Part shown: positions 1-8,465 of the stretch, piece by piece
How the letters are laid out: each line of letters begins with the position of its first letter
How positions within the stretch are numbered: the stretch's first letter is position 1
Notes under the pieces: generated by a model
Database searches by the model: none
Seen by the model: the letters and a program-made list of their open reading frames with translations, nothing else
Told to the model about the DNA's origin: nothing
Position numbers and translations under genes: made by a program
From: Chitinophagaceae bacterium UBA1953
GTDB lineage: Bacteria; Bacteroidota; Bacteroidia; Chitinophagales; Chitinophagaceae
DNA length: 64,000 bases
Direction of reading: 5' to 3'
Assembly (NCBI GenBank): GCA_002336115.1
Contig: DDEN01000024.1
Location: 32,966-96,965 of the forward strand

Positions 1-685
1 AGGTATAAGCCTGCGGATATTTATACTGTATCCAGCATGATGAATCACTCGTGAATAGTTCTTTTCCAAAATGACGGAATGCAAGAAATGATACTTTTGA
101 ACCGCTGCTTGAAGTTACTTTGGGTACAGGAATCACTTCGCAAAAAGCATTGATGCAATTTGCTGGATAAGCAAAAACAGAAATGTCTTTATAGTAATTA
201 TTAAAATCCTCTGGTTGCAGCAGATTAATCTTATTCGTGTCGCCTTCTTTGATATAAGTCTTGCTCCAGACTAATTTCTGCTTCGACAGTTCTGGTGTAA
301 TCCATTTCCCGGCAGCTAAAGAAAATCCGGCATTCAGATTCATTTCAAGCTGAAGGTTTAAACGCTTTGCTTCCTGCATGGCAAATTTCACCATTGACCA
401 AAAAGCAGGCGTAAACTGATTTATAGAAGGATGAAAGAGATTTGAAGAAGAAGTATCAGCAGCAGGAATTAGGTAAACACCTCCAATGCCTGTTTTCTTT
501 ATAACCTCAAGGTCGGCAGTAATTCCTTCTTTTGATACAACTCCATTTAGCCAGTACCATGAAACCAAGGGCTTAGCAGATGCAGGAGGATTTAAAAAAT
601 TTTTCTCAATAGTTGTTTGTGCGTGTAAATGGGGGTAAAGCAAACTATTAATCAAAAACAATATCAGCAATATCTTTCTGTACAT
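1..685 (-). CDS. GH106-like alpha-L-rhamnosidase family protein, N-terminal part (runs off window)
   Basis: An open frame without a stop starts at ATG 685-683 on the minus strand and continues to the window edge (228 codons visible). It begins with a signal peptide (MYRKILLILFLINSLLY...HAQ). The mature N-terminus reads PPASAKPLVSWYWLNGVVSK, EGITADLEVIKKTGIGGVYL, then NAGFSLAAGKWITPELSKQK. This is the characteristic start of Glyco_hydro_106 proteins, which release alpha-L-rhamnose from plant or bacterial polysaccharides. The catalytic part lies outside the window. The family call rests on motif memory; secretion is inferred from the leader. Confidence 0.7.
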   Translation of the reverse strand, partial: MYRKILLILFLINSLLYPHLHAQTTIEKNFLNPPASAKPLVSWYWLNGVVSKEGITADLEVIKKTGIGGVYLIPAADTSSSNLFHPSINQFTPAFWSMVKFAMQEAKRLNLQLEMNLNAGFSLAAGKWITPELSKQKLVWSKTYIKEGDTNKINLLQPEDFNNYYKDISVFAYPANCINAFCEVIPVPKVTSSSGSKVSFLAFRHFGKELFTSDSSCWIQYKYPQAYT

Positions 686-844
686 CAGCAAACAAATTCA
701 TAAATCAAACTGCTAAGTTACTCTTTCCTGCACCAACAGAAACGTTATTGAAGTGCTGTTTTACATCTTTTTTTGGTATTGTAACCTTACTGAATCAACT
801 CATACACAATGCTTGGCTTTGGCAATTATAAAACTTACAACCAA

Positions 845-873
845 CAAAAAGCCCCGGCAATAGTGCTGGGGCT
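845..873 (-). terminator. Rho-independent terminator of sdhCAB
   Basis: Read on the minus strand just after the sdhB stop, AGCCCC...GGGGCT forms a hairpin (850-873, one internal mismatch) followed by TTTTTG. It closes the sdh operon. Confidence 0.75.
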
Positions 874-896
874 ATAATAAGAAAAATTTTCTCTGT

Positions 897-1661
897 TTAT
901 TTGTCCGATACCAAACCAGCACAGGTATAATCAAGATTTAAACGTGCAATGTTTGTAATGGAAATTTCTTTGGGACAAACCGCTTCACAAGCACCAGTAT
1001 TTGTACATGCTCCAAAACCTTCTTTATCCATTTGTGCAACCATGTTCATTACCCTTGTTTTACGTTCGGGCTGGCCCTGTGGTAACAAATTAAGATGAGC
1101 GGCTTTTGCACTCAAAAATAACATAGCCGAAGAGTTTTTACAAGCAGCAACGCATGCTCCACAACCAATACAGGCTGCTGCTGCAAACGAAGCATCTGCT
1201 TTTGCTTTTTCAATTGGCAGAGCATTTGCATCAACTGCATTACCTGTATTTACACTGATATAACCACCAGCCTGTATAATACGATCAAAAGCAGTGCGGT
1301 CAACCATTAAATCTTTAATGATTGGAAAAGCATTTGCTCTCCAGGGCTCTACCACAATGGTTTCTCCTTCGCTGAAGGCACGCATGTGCAACTGGCAGGT
1401 AGTATTGGCTTCCCATGGTCCATGCGGACGGCCATTGATATACATACTGCACATACCGCAAATACCTTCACGACAATCATGATCGAAGGCAATAGGATCT
1501 TTATCTTCTGCAATAAGTTCCTCATTCAGCACATCAAACATTTCAAGAAAACTCATTTCCTGTGAAATATTTTTTACATCGTACGTTTCAAAACCACCTT
1601 TATCGGTACTGTTTTTCTGACGCCAAACTTTCAGTTTAAGATTTATGTTTTGATGTTCCAT
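897..1661 (-). CDS. sdhB: Succinate dehydrogenase/fumarate reductase iron-sulfur subunit
   Basis: 254 aa, the usual length. It carries electrons from the flavoprotein to the membrane quinone site in complex II. The N-terminal [2Fe-2S] ferredoxin domain has CREGICGMC (C63, C68, C71) and a fourth Cys in NTTCQLH. The C-terminal part has the cluster motifs CIGCGACVAACK and CTNTGACEAVCPK, giving the [4Fe-4S] and [3Fe-4S] sites. Last gene of sdhC-sdhA-sdhB, 103 bp after sdhA; that gap holds a CCCCTTCAGGGG repeat. The long loop between the Fe-S motifs (KNSSAMLFLSAKAAHLN) is typical of the Bacteroidota type. The terminator at 845-873 follows. Confidence 0.96.
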   Translation of the reverse strand: MEHQNINLKLKVWRQKNSTDKGGFETYDVKNISQEMSFLEMFDVLNEELIAEDKDPIAFDHDCREGICGMCSMYINGRPHGPWEANTTCQLHMRAFSEGETIVVEPWRANAFPIIKDLMVDRTAFDRIIQAGGYISVNTGNAVDANALPIEKAKADASFAAAACIGCGACVAACKNSSAMLFLSAKAAHLNLLPQGQPERKTRVMNMVAQMDKEGFGACTNTGACEAVCPKEISITNIARLNLDYTCAGLVSDK

Positions 1662-1741
1662 ATTAACCTCTATCCCCCTATTAGGGATTTTTAAGTTTAA
1701 AATTATTTATAAAGAACCTTTTATTCAAACTGTATATCTCG

Positions 1742-1762
1742 CTCCCCTTCAGGGGTTGGGGG
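1742..1762. repeat. Palindromic GC-rich element, copy 1 (intergenic)
   Basis: CCCCTTCAGGGG core followed by TTGGGGG on the plus strand, 2 bp past the sdhA stop codon. Same family as 10601, 12372, 12474, 12692 and 14054. Its orientation relative to transcription is opposite to that of the copies inside genes. Confidence 0.8.
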
Positions 1763-1764
1763 CA

Positions 1765-3735
1765 TTACTTATAACTTCTCTGACTTGGTTTCACCACTTC
1801 ATAATTCAATTCTTCTTTATGCATTTCCCATTCATGCTCGCCCTTCATTTCCCATGCTGAAACATACATAAATTTATCATCATGACGTAATGCTTCACCT
1901 TCTTCTGTCTGATGTTCTTCACGGAAGTGTCCGCCGCAGCTTTCTTCACGATTCAAAGCATCAATACACATCAGCTCGCCCAGTTCAATAAAGTCGGCCA
2001 CACGGTTTGCCTTATCTAACTCAGGGTTCATTTCGTTGATTTCGCCTGGGATTTTTACATCGCTCCAGAATTCATTTTTCAACTGCTGAATTTCTTTGAT
2101 AGCTTGTTTCAAACCTTCCGCATTACGTGCCATACCACATTTTTCCCACATAATTTTTCCAAGGCGTTTATGCAGACTTTCAACTGTTTTCGAACCCTTG
2201 ATATTCATGAGCATGTGAATACGGTCACGAACTTTGCTTTCAGCTTCAGCAAATGCAGCATGATCAGTCGGGATTGCTTTCGTCCTGATTTCATCAGCCA
2301 GGTAATTACCAATTGTATAAGGAATTACAAAGTAACCATCAGCCAGACCCTGCATCAAAGCACTTGCACCCAATCGGTTTGCGCCGTGATCGCTGAAGTT
2401 TGCTTCACCCAGGCAATATAAACCGGGGATGGTTGTCATCAGTTCATAATCAACCCACAATCCTCCCATTGTATAGTGAACAGCAGGATAAATACGCATC
2501 GGAACTTCGTATGGATTTTCGCCTGTGATTTTTTCATACATATCAAACAGGTTACCATATTTTTCTTTCACAACATCCTTACCCATTTGAGTAATGGTTT
2601 CAGCATCAGCTTCGATACCACGTTTACCGGCTTCAATTTTTCCATAACGCTGAATAGCTGCGGCAAAATCAAGATATACTGCCTGCTTGCTTGTACCTAC
2701 ACCATAACCGGCATCGCAACGTTCTTTGGCTGCACGGCTTGCCACGTCACGGGGAACGAGGTTACCAAATGCAGGGTATCTTCTTTCTAAATAATAATCC
2801 CGTTCTTCTTCAGGAATGTCAATTGATTTGCGTGTATCACCCTGTTGCTTCGGAACCCAGATACGCCCATCGTTACGGAGCGATTCACTCATCAAGGTTA
2901 ACTTACTCTGATGATCGCCACTTACAGGAATACAGGTTGGGTGAATTTGTGTGAAACAAGGATTTGCAAACAATGCTCCTTTTTTATGTGCTTTCCATGC
3001 AGCAGTAACGTTACTACCCATGGCATTTGTTGACAGATAAAATACATTACCGTAACCACCTGTGCAAAGCAATACTGCATGACCGAAATGGCGTTCCAGT
3101 TCGCCAGTAACAAGATTGCGTGCAATAATACCACGGGCTTTGCCATCAATCATCACCACATCCAGCATTTCATGACGTGAATACTGAACCACATTTCCCA
3201 ATGCAATCTGGCGTTCCTGTGCCTGATATGCACCTATTAATAACTGCTGACCGGTTTGACCTGCAGCATAGAATGTACGTTGTACCTGTGTACCACCAAA
3301 TGAACGGTTGCTGAGCAAACCACCATATTCTCTTGCAAAAGGAACACCTTGAGCCACACACTGGTCAATGATGTTGGCACTTACTTCGGCCAGGCGATGA
3401 ACATTCCCTTCACGGGCACGGTAATCGCCACCTTTAATGGTATCGTAAAACAAACGGTATGTGCTGTCACCATCGTTCTGATAGTTCTTTGCAGCATTAA
3501 TACCTCCCTGTGCAGCAATTGAGTGCGCACGGCGTGGACTATCCTGGAAACAGAATGTTTTTACTTTATATCCCAGTTCGCCCAATGCAGCAGCGGCTGA
3601 TGCACCTGCAAGACCTGTACCTACAACAATAATTTCAAGACTGCGCTTGTTTGCAGGATTAACCAGCTTACAGGTTGACTTATACTTTGTCCATTTGGAA
3701 TCTAACGAACCAGCAGGGATTTTAGCATCTATCAT
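1765..3735 (-). CDS. sdhA: Succinate dehydrogenase/fumarate reductase flavoprotein subunit
   Basis: 656 aa. FAD-binding subunit of complex II that interconverts succinate and fumarate. The dinucleotide-binding motif VVGTGLAGASAAAAL begins near residue 37. The covalent-FAD histidine is H71 in RRAHSIAAQGGINAA. Substrate-site signatures include HPTCIPVSG, RRYPAFGNLVPRDVASR and HYTMGGLWVDYE, and the C-terminus ends in the helical FRD_C domain. The length and sequence match the B-type enzyme of Bacteroidota, with the GGDYRAREGNVHRLAE insertion. It lies 61 bp after sdhC in the same operon. Confidence 0.97.
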   Translation of the reverse strand: MIDAKIPAGSLDSKWTKYKSTCKLVNPANKRSLEIIVVGTGLAGASAAAALGELGYKVKTFCFQDSPRRAHSIAAQGGINAAKNYQNDGDSTYRLFYDTIKGGDYRAREGNVHRLAEVSANIIDQCVAQGVPFAREYGGLLSNRSFGGTQVQRTFYAAGQTGQQLLIGAYQAQERQIALGNVVQYSRHEMLDVVMIDGKARGIIARNLVTGELERHFGHAVLLCTGGYGNVFYLSTNAMGSNVTAAWKAHKKGALFANPCFTQIHPTCIPVSGDHQSKLTLMSESLRNDGRIWVPKQQGDTRKSIDIPEEERDYYLERRYPAFGNLVPRDVASRAAKERCDAGYGVGTSKQAVYLDFAAAIQRYGKIEAGKRGIEADAETITQMGKDVVKEKYGNLFDMYEKITGENPYEVPMRIYPAVHYTMGGLWVDYELMTTIPGLYCLGEANFSDHGANRLGASALMQGLADGYFVIPYTIGNYLADEIRTKAIPTDHAAFAEAESKVRDRIHMLMNIKGSKTVESLHKRLGKIMWEKCGMARNAEGLKQAIKEIQQLKNEFWSDVKIPGEINEMNPELDKANRVADFIELGELMCIDALNREESCGGHFREEHQTEEGEALRHDDKFMYVSAWEMKGEHEWEMHKEELNYEVVKPSQRSYK

Positions 3736-3796
3736 TTTATTCTATTAAGAATTAAAAATTTTTGTAACAGTAATTTCAGTTCAAACAATGAAGGAT

Positions 3797-4486
3797 TTAG
3801 TCAATCCAGCCAAAGTGAAAACTTAAAGGCATCAGTGCAAACATAAGAGGAACAATAATTGCATACGCATAGCCAAGTGCGCTTACAACCGCAATCCATT
3901 TCGGATTACTTAAGCCAAATGTTCTGCATGCACTCTGTACGCCATGAGCAAGGTGAAATCCCAAAGCAATGCAACCAACAACATAAACAAGAATAGTTAC
4001 CATTACCTGCCAGCTATCGCCGGTAAAGGTATCTTTCATCTTTGTGTATAAATCAATTTCACCTTCCAGTCCTACAAAGCCCTGTGCCGAACGGTTGGGA
4101 ATCCAGAAATGAGCAAGATGTGATATTAAAAAAATTAAAATCAGAATACCAAGGAGCCCCATGCTGCGGCTGTACCATTTGCTGCCCCTGTTGCCAAAAG
4201 CAACATCGTATTTGATAGCACGTTTGCTGCGGTTTGAAAATTCAACCATAAGTCCCTGGATGATGTGCAGAATTAAACCAGCGAACAATCCAACCTCTAA
4301 TAAACGGGGAACCCAGTTAGCCCCCATAAAATGGGCACCTTTGTTAAACATTTCACCGCCATCGTTCGCCCATATACAGGCATTTAAGCCAACATGTACA
4401 ATTAAAAATAAAACGAGAAATAAACCGGTAAAACCCATCACCAATTTCTTTCCTACGGAAGATGTAAACATTTGTTTAAACGTCAT
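3797..4486 (-). CDS. sdhC: Succinate dehydrogenase cytochrome b subunit (B-type, single anchor)
   Basis: 229 aa with five hydrophobic segments (about residues 13-33, 60-80, 108-130, 155-180 and 200-222). Several histidines that can ligate two b hemes are visible: H26 region, FAGLILHIIQG, ISHLAHFW and GFHLAHGVQSA. One fused anchor instead of SdhC plus SdhD is the rule for this type. First gene of sdhCAB; the start at 4486 is the only good ATG. A TAAATTTG promoter box lies 27 bp upstream. Confidence 0.93.
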   Translation of the reverse strand: MTFKQMFTSSVGKKLVMGFTGLFLVLFLIVHVGLNACIWANDGGEMFNKGAHFMGANWVPRLLEVGLFAGLILHIIQGLMVEFSNRSKRAIKYDVAFGNRGSKWYSRSMGLLGILILIFLISHLAHFWIPNRSAQGFVGLEGEIDLYTKMKDTFTGDSWQVMVTILVYVVGCIALGFHLAHGVQSACRTFGLSNPKWIAVVSALGYAYAIIVPLMFALMPLSFHFGWID

Positions 4487-4512
4487 AACGAATAGTTTTG
4501 AGAGAGCCGCTG

Positions 4513-4520
4513 CAAATTTA
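4513..4520 (-). promoter_or_regulatory. Candidate -7 box of sdhCAB promoter
   Basis: Minus strand TAAATTTG matches the Bacteroidota -7 consensus TAnnTTTG, 27 bp before the sdhC ATG. No convincing -33 box was seen at the ideal distance. Confidence 0.45.
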
Positions 4521-4633
4521 GGGGATGAACAAACAAAAACAGTCCACGTTTCAAAAATCTTGAAAAGTCGTTGATTGCTGAAATGCAGGTATCACTGCAA
4601 TGTTTATACGAACAATGACGAGAATCAGTACTA

Positions 4634-5449
4634 CTAAAATCTTACACCCAGCGTTAAACCACTTCTTACACCAGCCCATGGCCCATCAATAATTACTTTC
4701 ACGTTATTAGCTGTAACTTCATTACGGATATTACCTACAGGCAGGCTTATATCATCAAGTGTTTGTTTAATATCGTTCTGTTCTTCGGTTGTTAAGGGCG
4801 ATGAAGGGATGCCATTTAAAGTACCCTTTACAGTGCCATAATGCGCCCCGATAATCCACCAGTCAAGGGTTACATATTTTCCAAGATTCCATTGCGCACC
4901 AATCATTAAACCGGCAGCATTAGTTTTTACATCTCCCACCAGGTTCAGAGTTTTTGAGCCTCCTGTACCTGAAGAGTATTCTACCGGTACATTATCTGCA
5001 TGAAACGATGCGTAACGGTAATAAGGAGCAAAATAAAATCCTTTCCCATATCCCTTCCTACCAACATAAAAACGTATTTCAGGTGTGATGGCTGTATTTT
5101 TTAAACGCAGTTTATCAATCATACTGATCGTATTAGCATCGGTTGCATCAACAGCATTCTTAAATGCAGAACTGTAAGGTATCCCCGTTGAAGGCATAGT
5201 ACGGAAACCAAGTGCTAAAGAAATATGTTTTGTAATTACTCGTTCGTATTGGAAAGAATAATTCTTAAGACCTGCACCCATGAGGTTGAATTTTACAATA
5301 TTCATTCCGGGGTTACTGCTATTTTTTGCCGAAGTGTTTCTTACTGTTGAATTTTCTGTTGCAGCATCAAGGTTACTTTGAGCAAACAATGCAGATGTAC
5401 AAAAAGTAATAAGCAGAAAAAACACTGATTTTTTGTATGGCATATTCAA
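4634..5449 (-). CDS. Outer-membrane beta-barrel protein of unknown function
   Basis: 271 aa with a signal peptide (MNMPYKKSVFFLLITFCTSALFAQ). The mature part alternates polar and aromatic strands (FYFAPYYRYASFHADN, GLMIGAQWNLGKYVTLDWW) and ends in GVRSGLTLGVRF, a C-terminal aromatic barrel-insertion signal. A roughly eight-stranded small barrel is inferred. It resembles the unnamed barrel proteins (DUF3575-like) common in Chitinophagaceae; no specific substrate can be named. It is in the same direction as sdhC but 147 bp away, with its own spacing. Confidence 0.65.
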   Translation of the reverse strand: MNMPYKKSVFFLLITFCTSALFAQSNLDAATENSTVRNTSAKNSSNPGMNIVKFNLMGAGLKNYSFQYERVITKHISLALGFRTMPSTGIPYSSAFKNAVDATDANTISMIDKLRLKNTAITPEIRFYVGRKGYGKGFYFAPYYRYASFHADNVPVEYSSGTGGSKTLNLVGDVKTNAAGLMIGAQWNLGKYVTLDWWIIGAHYGTVKGTLNGIPSSPLTTEEQNDIKQTLDDISLPVGNIRNEVTANNVKVIIDGPWAGVRSGLTLGVRF

Positions 5450-5543
5450 AAGTTTAGAGGGTTAATACAATAGCACAAAGCTCGTTTTTAAAAAACAGAA
5501 AGTGTTATTTACGTCAAACTAATTTTTCCCGCAGAACCGGGAA

Positions 5544-6110
5544 TCATACATCAAGCCGCTTACTTAATTCTGCATCAATTTTTTTAAACAGGTGATAGGG
5601 CTTGTATATTCTCCAGTTTTCTATTTCCATCAGCTCCAGATAACGGTTCAGTTTCAGTTTTTTGAAATCGTATTGTGTCTGTTCGGGCATATTAAGAACC
5701 ACCACCCAGCCATTTTCATCGGCACAGTTTTCATACCACTCTTCATAATAATCCCTTGTGCTGCCATGAAAGTTGAGCACATTCTCTGCAATAAAAATGA
5801 ATTTATAAATTCCTTCTGCCATCAGTTTTTCCACCACTTCTCTTTTCAGCTCCATAACATCGTTTTCAATAGCATCGTTCCACTCTCCTATCAGTTCAAT
5901 AATGGCATATTTTTCAATATAATCAGCCACAAGTATTTTCAGGTAAAGTGTACGGCTGCCGAATTCATCCCACTGTGGATGGATGTAGTAATTATAAACA
6001 GTTTGCGAAAATTCAAATTCAGAATACTGCCGGCCAAAGAAAGGCGAACGTTCATCTTCATCACTTATATAAATATGGCGCCAGTTATAAAAAGGTTCAA
6101 TATCATGCAT
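5544..6110 (-). CDS. Hypothetical protein, acidic, cytoplasmic
   Basis: 188 aa, no signal peptide or membrane segment. Rich in aromatic and acidic residues (FYNWRHIYISDEDERSPFFG; YEEWYENCADENGW). It ends LFKKIDAELSKRLDV. I do not recognise a catalytic motif. Codon use matches its neighbours and the frame is intact, so it is probably a real conserved Bacteroidota gene of unknown role. Confidence 0.6.
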   Translation of the reverse strand: MHDIEPFYNWRHIYISDEDERSPFFGRQYSEFEFSQTVYNYYIHPQWDEFGSRTLYLKILVADYIEKYAIIELIGEWNDAIENDVMELKREVVEKLMAEGIYKFIFIAENVLNFHGSTRDYYEEWYENCADENGWVVVLNMPEQTQYDFKKLKLNRYLELMEIENWRIYKPYHLFKKIDAELSKRLDV

Positions 6111-6178
6111 AACAACAAATCTCTGCTTTGAAGAATTGCAAAGTTGAAATCATAAACAATGAAAAAGAAATTTTTTTT

Positions 6179-6430
6179 CTAATTACTTACTTCTTCTTCA
6201 AAAAATCCAATGTGCGAAAGTACCAGTTCGGGGCTCATATAATTGAACAACGTTGACCTGATAAGGTTCAGCAGGTCGCTGCTTTTCATGCAATAAGCCT
6301 GGTTGTTTAAAGAAAGCTTGAATGAGTTGATTTTGTGATGAGTGAGTTTCGCCATCTGAACAATATGTTCTTCTCCAATTCTGAACTCCTCAGCAATATG
6401 CGAGTGATCATCGAAGTAAAATTGTTTCAT
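6179..6430 (-). CDS. Small hypothetical protein
   Basis: 83 aa (MKQFYFDDHSHIAEEFRIGE...GFFEEEVSN). Soluble and probably helical, no recognised domain. It lies between the 188-aa unknown and the transglutaminase gene, with short gaps (68 and 63 bp), so it may be co-transcribed. Kept because the frame is intact and the composition is protein-like. Confidence 0.5.
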   Translation of the reverse strand: MKQFYFDDHSHIAEEFRIGEEHIVQMAKLTHHKINSFKLSLNNQAYCMKSSDLLNLIRSTLFNYMSPELVLSHIGFFEEEVSN

Positions 6431-6493
6431 AGCAATGGTTTTTACAGATGCTGGATGAATAAATAACGTAAATCTTTTTATAAAATTGCCATT

Positions 6494-7441
6494 TTATTGC
6501 TGCTGTTGCTGCTGGGCTGCTTCCTCCGCCAGCCGAACGGCTTCTTTTTCCGATTCAGACACAAACATCTGCACATCATGAAGCTCTTCAAACACATGCC
6601 CGTCTTCATATCCTACCGATACATAAACTGACAGTGTTTGTTTTGCAACCCCTTTAAAAGTTCCTTTCAATGGGGTGCAGTCATCAAAATTTCTGCCAAC
6701 AGCCAGTTTCACATGGTCAATAGTAACCCAAACATTATTTGTAGGATCAATACCAGTCCACCCCGGACCGGGAATCCATACCTCCACCCATGCGTGGGTT
6801 GCCCCTTCACCACGCATGCCATTCTTATTAGGGCAGATATATCCACTTACATACCTGCTTGGAATACCTATTGTTCTTAATAACTGTAAATACACATGGG
6901 CAAAATCCTGGCACACACCGCTTCGGTGATCAAGAATTTCATCAACAGTTGTTTCAATTGTAGTAATTCCCTTAATGTATTTAAACTCCTTGAAAATATA
7001 ATTACAACAGGCCTCGGCAATTTGCATTACAGTTTTGCTTTTATAATCAAGCGATGCAATGATGGAATTGATTGCTTTTACCGATTTAATTTCCTCCGGA
7101 CGTGTAAGTTCATACAACTGAAAATCAGATTCAACTGCTTTTTTTACATCGGCAAGATAGCTAACAGTCTGCTCAACTTTTTCCTTCCCTATTGTGCGTA
7201 CCACTACCCTGCTGTCAATAATTAATGAAGTGTGTGCATCAATAAGGCTGAAATCGGCACAACGGTTTCCCCAGTAATCAATAAAGAAAAACAGATCGGG
7301 ATCGGAACTGATCTTTACTTCATGCTGTAATATTTCCTGCTGGGCTGAAGCTACCGGGTAAATGCGCACCTGATTTACACTTTCCTTTACCGGGCGGTTG
7401 TATATGTATTTTGTAACGTGATGTATCTGAAAAACAGGCAT
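6494..7441 (-). CDS. Transglutaminase-like cysteine protease family protein
   Basis: 315 aa. A bacterial transglutaminase N-terminal beta domain (about residues 1-90, MPVFQIHHVTKYIYNRPVKE) is followed by the transglutaminase core. The catalytic triad is visible as C177 in HRSGVCQDFAH, H216 in GATHAWVEVW and D232 in WTGIDPTNN. These proteins probably cleave or modify isopeptide/amide bonds. The gene ends in a polyglutamine run (AAQQQQQQ) encoded by CAA/CAG repeats. Third gene after ATP-grasp and alpha-E, with 12 bp between it and alpha-E. This trio is widely conserved and thought to make and process peptide tags. Confidence 0.88.
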   Translation of the reverse strand: MPVFQIHHVTKYIYNRPVKESVNQVRIYPVASAQQEILQHEVKISSDPDLFFFIDYWGNRCADFSLIDAHTSLIIDSRVVVRTIGKEKVEQTVSYLADVKKAVESDFQLYELTRPEEIKSVKAINSIIASLDYKSKTVMQIAEACCNYIFKEFKYIKGITTIETTVDEILDHRSGVCQDFAHVYLQLLRTIGIPSRYVSGYICPNKNGMRGEGATHAWVEVWIPGPGWTGIDPTNNVWVTIDHVKLAVGRNFDDCTPLKGTFKGVAKQTLSVYVSVGYEDGHVFEELHDVQMFVSESEKEAVRLAEEAAQQQQQQ

Positions 7442-7453
7442 GATTGGTTTAGA

Positions 7454-8395
7454 CTAAGCGTACGAAAAAAATTGTTGACCTAAAACAGTTGAAAATTTCA
7501 GCATATCAAGTTTCGTTTCATGCAAAAAGTTCTGCAATGTAACTTGTTTAACGTAGTTTTCATCAGCATACTTCACACGGCTGTAAATACGCCCAAATTC
7601 CCTGTATAACATCTGCTTCTGAGGCGGATCATTTTCTTCAAGAATATCATTGAGGTATCTTTCCATCCATCCTAATGAATAAACAACTGACCTCGGAAAG
7701 TACCGGTTAAATATTGTTTGATGGAGTACGTTACTGTTATTGGCAGTGGTTAAATAATATTTCATGTGCAGTTCGTAACCCGATAAGGATAATAACAGGT
7801 TTCGCCAGAATAAAATATCTTTCTCATTATCAAGATCAAAACCGATCTGCTCAAAATGCTTGTAAGTAACATCTGTTGTCAGCACACCTCGTTCAATAAA
7901 CCTTCCTATATTCATAAAACACCAGCCCATCCCTCTCGGCATAGTTGTATCAGTAACGCCAACATAGGTTAAGCACATCCTTAACAAACGGTCAATAGTT
8001 GGTAACGCATCAGCGCCAACAAGCTTCTTTTCTATGCTTAACTGATTAACTGAATGATAAATATAATTCACTTCTTCCCACACTTCTTTGGTAATATGAT
8101 CCTGCATTCCTCTTGCATTTTCCCGTGCCTTATTAATAACGTTGCGAAGTGAATTAGGATTTGTCCGGCTGGTAATAAGATGCTGAAGTGCATCAACACC
8201 TGAATGCTCGATTGCACTTATTTCAGTTTCCTGAAGATTACCAAATAATTCAAGAACAGGTTTCCATGAATGTACACCATACGGCCCTTTTTCAAGCGAT
8301 AGTGCATAGTTGGTTAACAAAACCCGCAAAAGCCCTTCAGCCCGCTCCATGTAACGGTTCATCCAGAACATTGAATCTGCTACTCTGCTCAGCAT
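7454..8395 (-). CDS. Alpha-E domain-containing protein
   Basis: 313 aa, all-helical. It starts with the family signature MLSRVADSMFWMNRYMERAE and includes PRGMGWCFMNIGRFIERG. The biochemical role is unproven. The family is found next to circularly permuted ATP-grasp ligases and transglutaminase-like proteases, as here, and is presumed to work with them in peptide synthesis. It starts 70 bp after the ATP-grasp gene. Confidence 0.88.
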   Translation of the reverse strand: MLSRVADSMFWMNRYMERAEGLLRVLLTNYALSLEKGPYGVHSWKPVLELFGNLQETEISAIEHSGVDALQHLITSRTNPNSLRNVINKARENARGMQDHITKEVWEEVNYIYHSVNQLSIEKKLVGADALPTIDRLLRMCLTYVGVTDTTMPRGMGWCFMNIGRFIERGVLTTDVTYKHFEQIGFDLDNEKDILFWRNLLLSLSGYELHMKYYLTTANNSNVLHQTIFNRYFPRSVVYSLGWMERYLNDILEENDPPQKQMLYREFGRIYSRVKYADENYVKQVTLQNFLHETKLDMLKFSTVLGQQFFSYA

Positions 8396-8465
8396 TTGCT
8401 ATAATTTTTTTTGAATGATCGAATTTGATTTACATCTTACTTCGTACCCCTTACATCGTACTTCA